A DNA stretch of 64,000 nucleotides from Mesorhabditis belari (taxonomy: Eukaryota; Nematoda; Chromadorea; Rhabditida; Rhabditidae): NCBI GenBank assembly GCA_958450365.1, contig CAUEEP010000742.1:4879001-4943000 (forward strand), written 5' to 3'. Of the stretch, positions 52,825 through 62,012 are shown one piece after another. The position numbers and the translations under genes were made by a program. Within the stretch, counting starts at the first letter, position 1. Each line of letters begins with the position of its first letter. The notes below the pieces were generated by a model. It did not search any database, was not told the DNA's origin, and worked only from the letters and a program-made list of their open reading frames with translations.

Positions 52825-55800
52825 ATGACTACATTGCAAGTTGAGAAGTCTTTGGCACACAAGGAGCGTTTGGATGATCTTTTGGTCTCGGGAAGTTGAG
52901 TATTTAAGGGCTTTTGCTTCAATAGTCAAATAGAAAATGGTACCGTTTCAGATATTTATGGCGAACCGCTCTTTTATTGCAGTTCTCGACGTTTTCCCAA
53001 GCGGCATACATGTTTTTCATGGTTTACGCTGGTTTGTGTATACCGTAATTCCCCAAGTAGCACTAAATCTGTGCCAGGCTTTTTATCCGATCAAAAGTGA
53101 CACTCGGAATAGACTCGGTATTCCAGGGCCAATGAATCTTGCAAAAAAATTCAATTCAATTTCTAATTCACATCTCAAGGCGCCTCTCCAACGCTGGCGA
53201 GTTGCAACGATCAAAATACCACAAATTGTTTGACTTATGAGGCTGGGAATTGCTCGACGATGAGATTGGATTATCAATTCAAATCGATCAATGTTGAAGT
53301 TGGATATTCTTAAAAATTCAAGAACAATGAACAAATCAACAACAACAATATTTTCAGTGGAGCTACGTTTGTAATGACGCGAAAACGGTGAAAACGTCGA
53401 TCGCCTATCAAATGGTGGGAGTGCTTGTCGGATCGATACTTTTTGGGCAATTGGGCGAGAGTTTAGGGAGAAAGAAAGTGAGTTGATTTAGAGGGAAATT
53501 GGCGAGCACATTACCAAGAGATTGCTTATGGGTTGACTGCTTTTTAGAAAAACTTAGTACTTGTACGATTCCATCAAAAAACACGTCGCAGGCTTTGATG
53601 ATCTCGATGATTGGCACAACTATCGCCTTTTTCCTCACCGCATTCACTTTCAATCTCGTCACTTTCACCATTGTTCGTTTCATTTGCGGGATATTCAGTG
53701 GAGGACAAATCGTGTAAATAAACAATATTTCGATTTCCATTAACGATTCTCTCTTTAGTTTGGCACTGGTTTTCGTTCTTGAGACAGTGCCAAAATCAAT
53801 GCGGATGTGGATGACATTGTGTATCTCTTGGTCACCGAATATCATCATTTGTGAGTTGTTGGTGTGAAGATTGTACCCAAATTCGCTTTTTATAGTTGCT
53901 GGTGTGGCTTTTTGGGCTCAGAGTTGGGATCGTTTGAGTCTAGCGGTGGCTCTCATCACTTCACCCGCTATTTTTATCCTATCGTAACCTATCAACAGTT
54001 TGTTTTTATCATAAAATCCCTTTAGATTTCTAATATGTGAATCTCCTCGATGGCTATTGCAAAAGGGACGAGTTGAGGAGGCGAAAAGAGTCATGTATAA
54101 GGTGTGGAAATTTGATTTACCGTATTTCTTCGAATAGAAGACCGGGTAAAGAGTATCATAGCGTACTCCTGCGTCGAGTCGACCACCTAAAATTTCAATA
54201 TTTTATTTTATTTCTTTTCAACTCACCAAATCGTTTTTCTCAATCGAGATTTGTTCCAAATAAACAGTGGATTTGTCTCTAATCACCATGATTGAGTCAT
54301 AATCATTAACTCTAAAAAAAGTGATTCAAACCAATAGCGAAATTGAACCCCGGACCTTCTGACTGAGATACAAGGCTCTTAACCAGTCGGCCACGGCGGC
54401 ATCTAGGATTGGGGAAATTTTAGCCTATATCTATCTTTCTTATGGCTTTAGCTCTTCACCATTCGCTCTTTCTTTATTTACCGTATTTCTTCGAATAGAA
54501 GGCCGGGTAAAGAGTAGCATAGCGTACTCCTGCGTAGCAGCCCTTTTTTGAAAATTTCTTTTCTGCATAAAAGCTTTCAATGAAGTGCTATAGGGCTGGA
54601 AAATGACTCAAAAATACCACATGAGCTAACAGATTTTTGAGCCATTTTCCAGCTCTATAGCACTTGATTGAAAGCTTTTATGCAAAAAAGAAATTTTTTA
54701 AAAGGGCTGCTACGCAGGAGTACGCTATGATACTCTTTACCCGGTCTTCTATTCGAAGAAATACGGTAGATCATTTTACATCACACATTTTAGATCTACA
54801 AAATCAACAAAATGCCATTAAGCAAAAAAGTTGTCGATGAGATTTTCGAGAATGAAATTCACGTGAGTTGTTCAAGTGAAGAAAATAAAGTATTCTAAAG
54901 TAGGCTTCGGAAAACAAAACTTAACCAAAACCAAAACCACCAAAACCAAAACAAACCAAAACCAAAACCAAAACCAAAACCAAAACTAACCAAAACTCGC
55001 CAATATCTCGCGATTGGGAGAAGCTAGCGAAAATCTGTTTCCAGATTTGAAATCAGCGTCCAAAAATCTATCCCATAGGCCATTTTTTGTTTCGAAATTT
55101 CGAGGTCGTGTTTTGGTCCTTTTTTCGGCCGCGAGATTTTGTGGAGTGAGAAAAAGTGAAAGGCAAATTTGCATTTTACATGTTTTAAATTTACATGTTA
55201 ATTTATATGCAAATTGAGTTTTGGTTTGTTTTGATGTTTTGGTTTTGGTTTTGGTTTTGTTTGCCGATCTCTATTCTAAAGAAATTTTCTATATTCTGAA
55301 AAGGAAAAGGACAGAATATAGAGGTGCTTTTTGTACTAAAGCTTCAAATGAGCTGGGCGGGGATTTGTCCTCATTTGTGTACTCTGTCCTTGAAAGAAGG
55401 CTGGTTCAGAAAAGAAAAAGCTTCAGTACAGAAATCTCTGCATTTTATCCCATTTCTCAGTCGAGTACAGAAAATTTCCCTTATTTTCTGTACTAGAAAA
55501 GAATCGGTACAAAAAACACTATCCAAGTACAGAAAAACCTTTAGTTCCGATTTTGTCGAGTACAGAAATCGGGGGTGGGACAAATGCGACCTTTTTTTTG
55601 CGCACCTTTTTTTTTGCTGGAAAAGGCCTTGGGAAAAGTCGTAGAGCTTCAAAAACGTTTTCATAGAAGGGAATCGTATGCGTAGATTCAGAATTTTGAC
55701 AAATCAGACCTCGCTGACACGTCAAATTTGGGCTAAAAGGCAAAAACTACGCAACTTAACGCTTTTCCGCAGTTTTTGCCTTTTAGCCCAAATTTGACGT

Positions 55801-58800
55801 GTCAGCGAGGTCTGATTTGTCGAAATTCGGAATCTACGCATACGATTCCCTTCTATGAAAACGTTTTTGAAGCTCTACGACTTTTCCCAAGGCTTTTTCC
55901 AGCAAAAAAAAGGTCGCATTTGTCCCACCCCCAGAAATCGGTTTAATTATGAGCAATGTCTCTTTTCGAGCTTTTCACTCAAAACAAACACTTCTACTTT
56001 TTCATTTTAGTACAAGAACTACTAGAAGAACACTTTAGTACAAAAGTTTTTGTACCAAAGTGTACTTTTGTACAAGAACTTTTGTACTTTAGCGTTCGAA
56101 ACTCTCAAATTCATTCAGTTTTCAGTTGAAGAAATCGTTAACCCTCAAAAATGTGTACACCTTTGCCGATCTTTTCTCCCATCGAAGTGTCTCTGTGCCA
56201 TTGCTCAGTTTGTGCATTTGTATGTAAGTCAATTTGAGATCTCTTTATATAATAGGTTGATGCATAAGTCTTTTCGTTTTTTTCGTACTTCTGTTAAAAA
56301 GTAACAAATTCACGAATTAATCTATAGTTTGCTCTATAAAAAAAGTGTTTTTTTGTTCAATTTGCATCTTTTTAAATGAATTTCGGTTCACTTTCAAGCA
56401 AATTCGAGAGTGAAAAACGCCTTTTTCGTAAAAATCTATAAAAAACTCTACGGAAAAATTGGCTGAATGAATTTCTCTGAAATTTTGGCGAAATATCAAA
56501 CTTTTTTTTTCTCTATCTTTTATCTATTGACACGAAGATAGGTTTTCTTTAGCTAAGGTGTCTAAACCGCATCATCGAGTTAGCCCTTTTTGACTACCCG
56601 ACTTCATACTCTCAAGAAAATCCAGGCATTAAATATTTTTAAATCCGTTTTAATGTTATTTTGCAGAAAAATAATTGGTTTTTCTAATGAAATCAACCGT
56701 AGTTTAATTGGTGCATTTGTTGGCTTGAAACGGCAGACGAAAAGGAACAAAAACACTGATGCATCAACCTAATATATGTTGTGTCCGATTTAGATTTCCG
56801 TCCGATTTAGATTCAATCTAAATCGGACGTCCGATTTAGATTGAACTTATCGCGGACGTCCGATTTAGATTACAGTCTATATCGAACGTCCGATTTAGAT
56901 TACAGTCTACAGGGTGCGGCAAAAGTTCTGACACTTTTTCTGTAAGCAGTAATTTTTTTTTTTGGCTTCAAAAACCCGTGAATTTCAAAAAACTAACGCC
57001 GGATTCTAAAAATTTCGGTAGTTTCACCCCAATATAGCCATTTTCATAAAAAGATTTCAACTCTCAATAACTTTTTGACGAGAATTTTTTATATTCCGGT
57101 CTGGTCGCTGAAGATTTTTGCGAAAGTTGACTTAAACTTTGCAGAATGAAATTTTTTCCAAAAACTGCTGTTACCATTTGATAGAACTGAGTTTTTTTTT
57201 TTCTTGAAAACAAGCCACAAAAAAACTTTATATCTCAAAAACGAAAGATTTTCAAGCGATTCTACGAAGGGCACCCAAATCTCAACAGCAAAAGAAAAAC
57301 TGCTGTAACGACCTTTAAACATCCTCATCAAAAGGTTGTTTAGATGGCAATTTTTGTGTAAAAAAGTATATTAGGGGGTAAAAATATCTGAATTTTTATA
57401 ATCCGGTGTTAGTTTTTCAAAAATCGCGTTTTTTCCAAGTCAAATTGCCCGTTTACAAAAAGTGTCGGAACTTTTGCCGCATCCTGTATATCGGACGTCC
57501 AATTTAGATTACAGTCTACATCGGACGGAAATCGAAATCGGACACAACATATAGATACTTTATTCAGGGCCTGAGATAAAGTGTGCTAGATTTGGCTACT
57601 GTAGAGTTGCTATTTAGTTCCTATTTGGTTCCTATATAGTTCCTTTATAGTTCCTATTTGGTTCCTATATAGTTCTTTTATAGTTCCTATTTGGCTACCG
57701 TGTAGTTCCTATTTAGTTCCTGTTTGATTCCTATATAGTTTCTTTATAGTTACTGTAGAGTTCCTAATGAGTTCCTATTTGGTTCCTATAAAGTTCCTTT
57801 TTTCTTAAGATTAAAACACATGAGGATTAAAACATTAAAACACACTTTAAACATTGCCTATTATCTAATTTTATTAATTTTTACAGTATGTTTACGGCGA
57901 TTAATGCTTACGGTATCATTTTCAACATCGAGAAACTCTCCGGAATCATTTTTCTCAACGCTGCACTCAACGGATTTTTACGGTATCTCTTCTTTATCTC
58001 TCTCTAAATCTTTTTTCTTAATTTTAATTCAGCTATTTCTTCAATGTTTTCTTCGCGATTCTTGAGCCGAGAGTGAAAAAACTTGGAAGGAAATTGATGC
58101 ATTCGATCTCGGTGCTCACCGTTTTATTCTCGGTTTTGATGGTGTTGTACGGGAATTTTACAGGTAATACATTACAATTACCGTAAATACTGTAATAGTA
58201 GCCCCCCCCCACCCCTCGTACAGTCGCGTAGTCGCAAAAAGTTTTTTAGTATTTCATTTTTTTTCAAAGCGCCCGTACTTTCAAAAAATGCGTCTTTGGT
58301 ATCAAAAAATAGCCCTGAATTTCAGCTATTTTTTGATACCTAAGCGCGCATTGTAGCATAAACCAGTATCGAGAAAAACTCGTTCAAAGCTAGACTACAC
58401 AACACTCCCCACCGTCATTATGGGGGTGGGGTACTATTACAGTATTTACGGTAGGTTTCCTTTATCACTTACCAACTCTTCCAATTAGTCTTCTTGCACT
58501 AAATGGCACAATAGTGCACTCAAAAGTTCAAGAAAAAAAAAAATCTAGAAAACAAGTATCTGTGGAAATTCGAGAGTTTTATTTTAATTCTTGCTGCTTC
58601 GATGGCTTCTCAAGTGAGTAGTTAATCATTTTTGAGATACAGTTTCCAAAATCTACTTTCAAAATAATTCTCAACTCTCAGCTTTTCTTGGCCATCTCGG
58701 TGACGGCCACTGAAATGTTGCCAACCCCGATTCGGACAATTGGATACTCACTGGTGCAAGTCTTCAGCAGAGGAGGTTTGTCGAATGGAAAGCTCTAACA

Positions 58801-59184
58801 GTTAGAAATAGATCATTAGAAATAGATCATTAGAAATAGATCATTAGAAATAGATCATTTATCCAAATTGCAGAACATATAAAGAAAGAGAAACCAGTCA
58901 TAGTAACAAGTGATGATTTCAGGCGTAATCTTTGCCCCATTCCTTTTCTTATTGAGCGAATACTGGGAAGAATTGCCTCTTCTCATAATGACTGTCATTG
59001 CAGCCATACAGTTTATTATTTTTGCGGGTAAATTGAAAAAAAAATTTCTTTGTCCTATATCAATATGATTCCAGTTTTTGTTCCTGAAACCAAAGGACAT
59101 TCGATGCCTGAACAAATGCCGATGAAACGATCGAAAAATAGTGATTATCAGACTCCACCTGATCAAGAACTTATTGAAAAATAG
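52825..59184 (+). CDS. SLC22-type organic ion transporter, copy 1 (possible splice defect)
   Basis: Fifteen exons of a 12-helix MFS transporter of the organic cation/anion (SLC22) group. Exon 1 (52825-52895) MTTLQVEKSLAHKERLDDLL; exon 2 (52952-53031) YLWRTALLLQFSTFSQAAYM; large extracellular loop with Cys (ASCNDQNTTNC, YQFKSINVE); then GVLVGSILFGQLGESLGRKK (MFS loop signature), FTIVRFICGIFSGGQIV, LETVPKSMRMW, WSPNIIIF, FLICESPRWLLQKGRVEEAK (SLC22 signature), NVYTFADLFSHRSVSVPLLS (56126-56223), FTAINAYGII (57887), LFLAISVTATEMLPTPIRT, and FVPETKGHSMPEQM, stop TAG 59182-59184. The paralogue at 62013 matches exon by exon. The exon 1 donor is TTGAGT instead of GTGAGT, so the frame only connects if a non-GT site is used. 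Introns 7 to 11 are full of transposons. Confidence 0.85.
54118..54187. repeat. Foldback F fragment
   Basis: TACCGTATTTCTTCGAATAG...GTACTCCTGCG is one arm of the element complete at 54479-54768, in the same SLC22 intron. Confidence 0.85.
54346..54402 (-). pseudogene. tRNA-like fragment
   Basis: On the minus strand GCCGCCGTGGCCGACTGGTTA resembles the 5' half of a long-variable-arm tRNA (Ser/Leu type) and CCGGGGTTCAATTTC a worn B box. The anticodon stem and acceptor end do not pair. Likely a tRNA-derived remnant. Confidence 0.45.
54479..54768. mobile_element. Foldback family F
   Basis: 290 bp, nearly a full palindrome: TACCGTATTTCTTCGAATAG at the left is mirrored by CTATTCGAAGAAATACGGTA at the right, with arms of about 130 nt (CTGCGTAGCAGCCCTTTT / AAAAGGGCTGCTACGCAG). 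Non-coding; inside an SLC22 intron. Confidence 0.93.
54918..55268. repeat. CCAAAA / TTTTGG inverted simple repeats
   Basis: An ACCAAAACCAAAACC tract (54918-55000) is faced by a TTGGTTTTGGTTTTGG tract (55205-55262) about 200 bp away. Single strands could pair. Confidence 0.75.
55563..55940. mobile_element. Foldback G, 360 bp, with 9-bp target duplication
   Basis: Element 55572-55931. The left arm from GGGGTGGGACAAATGCGACC is mirrored by GGTCGCATTTGTCCCACCCC at the right; arms of about 165 nt meet at a short centre near 55750. Each side is flanked by the identical 9-mer CAGAAATCG (55563-55571 and 55932-55940). Long inverted repeats with a 9-bp duplication are typical of Mutator-like elements; this copy has no transposase. 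Confidence 0.9.
56254..56771. mobile_element. Mariner-type non-autonomous element
   Basis: About 516 bp between TA dinucleotides, with ends AGGTTGATGCATAAGTCTTT and (inverted) AAACACTGATGCATCAACCT. Ends of this kind are typical of mariner-like transposons. I could not find a transposase frame in any reading. It abuts the next element directly. Confidence 0.8.
56772..57553. mobile_element. Family C element, interrupted
   Basis: Left end ATATGTTGTGTCCGATTTAG and right end ATCGGACACAACATAT are inverted, with repeated GGACGTCCGATTTAGATTAC units between. It is split at 56910-57486 by another element. The truncated relative is at 32613-32915. Confidence 0.88.
56910..57486. mobile_element. Tc/mariner-type MITE nested in family C
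   Basis: 577 bp flanked by TA on both sides, with inverted ends CAGGGTGCGGCAAAAGTTCT / (complement) CAGGATGCGGCAAAAGTTCC. The ends and TA duplication fit the Tc1/mariner superfamily. No transposase. Confidence 0.88.
57598..57800. repeat. AGTTCCTATTTGGTTCCTAT tandem repeat
   Basis: About ten degenerate units of 16-20 bp in an SLC22 intron. The reverse complement matches 7385-7490. Confidence 0.85.
58179..58453. mobile_element. MITE family A, copy 8
   Basis: Complete copy in an SLC22 intron: TACCGTAAATACTGTAATAG at the left, CTATTACAGTATTTACGGTA at the right, with the inner ATCAAAAAATAGC / GCTATTTTTTGAT hairpin. Confidence 0.93.
58804..58860. repeat. AGAAATAGATCATT tandem repeat
   Basis: Four exact 14-bp units in an SLC22 intron. 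Confidence 0.9.
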
Positions 59185-59225
59185 ATAAACTTATTAGTAA
59201 AGCTTTTGAATTCAGTTATTTTTTG

Positions 59226-59302
59226 TACCCTAAAGTCGCGAGTATAAGTTCTGTTTTTGGTTTTCGCATGCAAATTGACGGCTGTCTCCGGTGCGGTTTG
59301 TA
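59226..59302. mobile_element. MITE family B, left-end fragment
   Basis: TACCCTAAAGTCGCGAGTAT through GGCTGTCTCCGGTGCGG matches the first 77 bp of the complete copies, then diverges. Confidence 0.88.
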
Positions 59303-59513
59303 GCAAGTGGAAAAAATTTGTAGCAAGTGGAAGCGGCCCAAGAGGCCCGAATCGACGCGCTTTTGGCGCAAGTGGGCGGAGTACGAAGAACTGAGGTTTC
59401 TTAAAAAGAAAATGGGCACAAAATGAATGAAACTACAATGAGATTGAGATTGAGGACTTATGAAAATGTAAAAGCAAAGAATCTTCTGTTTTCCTATAAG
59501 TTCCTATAAGTCA

Positions 59514-60020
59514 TACCCTAAAGTCGCGAGTATAAGTTCTGTTTGGTTTTCGCATGCAAATTGACGGCTGTCTCCGGTGCGGTGTGTCGAGGGTTCGAAC
59601 CCCGCTGCAGCATAACTTTTTTGCTTTTTAAGAACAATAATAGAAGTAAATTTATTGAGGGTTATAGCAATTTTATGCTGTTATTTGTTGCTCCGGGCGT
59701 GGCTCGGCGCGTCCGCCCTGCTCCTCTCCGGTGCTCAGTCTTATGGATCCCTCCCTGGCCTCTTCATCCGGCCAAAGTCCACGTCGACGGTCGAAAGAGA
59801 TGCTTTCCAGCGTCTTCTTCAACACTATCGTCTGGATGTATCCATGCACATAACAAATAGCAATGGTGATAGGCTGTCACCCTGTAGTATCCCGCGCTCC
59901 AAGAACAATAATAAAAGTTTATATAACAATAAAAATGTATAAAAACTCAACAAAAAGAAATTCAAAGCAATTAAAGCGAATGTAAATTAAGGCAGAACTT
60001 ATACTCGAGACTTTAGGGTA
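59514..60020. mobile_element. MITE family B, copy 2
   Basis: Complete, about 507 bp, with matching ends TACCCTAAAGTC / GACTTTAGGGTA, and only a handful of differences from the copy at 30971-31494. Both have the B-box-like GGGTTCGAACCCC. Young, non-autonomous. Confidence 0.93.
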
Positions 60021-60540
60021 ATTTTTGTAATTTCTAAAAGCTACAGAAGAATCAAGCACAGTTTTCTTTGCTTTTTCAACACAATACCTATATGCTGCAG
60101 TACAGTAAAGTAAAGTAGACCATTTTCTATAATATTTTATCATATTACATTCTATAATACAAGAATATACAAGAATAAATTGAAAAATTGAAAAATTGAA
60201 AGAAATGTTCACGCTTCGCTGCACTGAACGATGGCTAATGAGAGGGGAGATCGACCGGGGGAAATCATCGCTCTTTGACCAATATAGAGGTCATTGTGCA
60301 CACATTTCACTCAATATCCATTTCCCCATTCAATAATTTATGAGCGTTTATTTGCCAGAGATATCGTTAAAATGTTTACAACACATTCTGAAGAAATGAA
60401 ATTTCAAAAAAGCAATTTCAAACAAACCAAAAAACCTAACAAGTCCCGAAACCATGAACACATTCTCGGATTTTCCCCTCGAGACCCATCCGATCTCCTC
60501 TCGTTTCTCAATCTCTCCTCTCATTTTGTGTACTCTATAG

Positions 60541-60636
60541 AATGATCTCTTCTTCTTTTCTTCTTCTTTTCTTCTCCTTCTTCCCTTCTTCTCCTTCTTC
60601 CCTTCTTCTTCTTTTCTTCTTCTTCTCCTTCTTGGC
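60541..60636. repeat. TTC-rich simple repeat
   Basis: TCTTCTTCTTTTCTTC blocks with CCTTCTTCCC, nearly pure pyrimidine. Confidence 0.9.
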
Positions 60637-61816
60637 ATTTCCTATGTTCTCCGCACACTGGTCACTCCTCTTTACCCCCAAAAAAACACCCAAGCCATCT
60701 CTCTTTACTGCACTACCGGGTCAACTCCATCTTTTGACAAATCTCTACATTCAACTATTTTCTATTTGATTATATTTTTCATATTCTAGAAATTCTTTTC
60801 AACTTCTTCTTTTCCAATCCCTTTTTTAATTCTTCCAACTCTTTCAACTCTTTCCCCCAATCTCCTTCCATTTTTTGCCATCTGCGCCTTTCTGATCCCA
60901 AACAGACAGTCTTACAAATTTCTCCGCCATTTTTTTTCTATCTCATTTGGATATCTTTTGAAAAATCGCAAAAATGGTGGGGAAAAAAGTGTTCATTTGA
61001 TGTGTAACAGTGACCCGTATTGCAAGGGGAAAAGATCGAGAAAAGAAAATGGAATGAAGGGAATCGATGGGAGAAATGAAAGAAAAATGAGAAAACTTTG
61101 TTTCGTTGTTCAGTTGTTTCGATTCTTTTGATTTAAATCTATAAAAATAGCAAAGCTAAATGCAAGATTTCTCTCTAAACTCGAATCAGAGTTTGAATTT
61201 CTTGTGAAAACTTTCTTCAAAACAAGCTCTTCATATTTTTTCATTCCTCTTTTTCCATTTACAATTGATTCTTGGCCTTTTCCCCAAACAAAACTTCTTC
61301 AAAAATCCTCTTGTTTTCGCGTTTCTTTTACTTTTCTTTTCTCCAGAATGTGGAAGAGATAAGACTCAGTAAACAAGAAGTCCCATCTTTTTTCCAATGA
61401 ATTTATCTTGATGTAAGAATTGATTCCAATGCTTAATAAAATAGCAAATGAAAAATGCTCACAAATGAATGCTTTTTTGCTTCTAAAATTTGTTTAGAAG
61501 TTTACTCAAAAAATAAGTGATTTTTACTTAATTTCATGATGCAATTTGGATTCTAAAGGTTAAGAAGTAAAATCTGCTGAGGAAAAAAAACGTGGTGAAT
61601 GACGTAAAGCTTTGCTTTTTTTTTGGTTTGGCACCTGAATAGAGAACAGAAAGGGGCAAGGGATGGAAAGCTGAGAGATCCGTTGAGTGCATGGGAATAT
61701 TGATGGGATTTGCAGAGGGGAAACGTTTAAACCACATTCATCAATTGATTCGATTTGAAAAGTTTCACTTTTATTCACTTTTTTTGTCGCATTTTGAAAG
61801 CCAAGCATAAACTTAA

Positions 61817-61905
61817 TGAGCTTGTTGCCTTTCTGGGTTTCAAGCTTGTTGCCTTTCTCCGTTTCAAGCTTGTTGCCTTTCTGCGTTTCAAGCTTGTTCC
61901 CTTTC
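61817..61905. repeat. 26-bp tandem repeat
   Basis: Three and a half units of AGCTTGTTGCCTTTCTGCGT plus TTCA, ahead of the second SLC22 gene. Confidence 0.9.
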
Positions 61906-62012
61906 TTATTTTATTGAAATTATTTAACAATTAACTTCTTAAAGATCCCATTTTACACTCTTTTAATTTATTTGTATAAAAATCTAAATTTTAGATAAAA
62001 AGTAATTGAAAA

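Larger units (their letters stand above)
59185..62012. other. Spacer between the two SLC22 genes
   Basis: It holds a family-B fragment (59226-59302), a full family-B copy (59514-60020), a TTC repeat (60541-60636) and a 26-bp repeat (61817-61905). The stretch 59313-59424 encodes KWKRPKRPESTRFWRKW and following residues to a stop, basic and Trp-rich, which might be a remnant of a mobile-element protein. No gene is called. The downstream gene's promoter should lie in the last few hundred bases. Confidence 0.6.

Noticed and set aside
59313..59424. Basic Trp-rich stretch KWKRPKRPESTRFWRKW
   Set aside because: Short, lacks a start, and follows a MITE fragment. It may be a mobile-element remnant, but I cannot assign a family.
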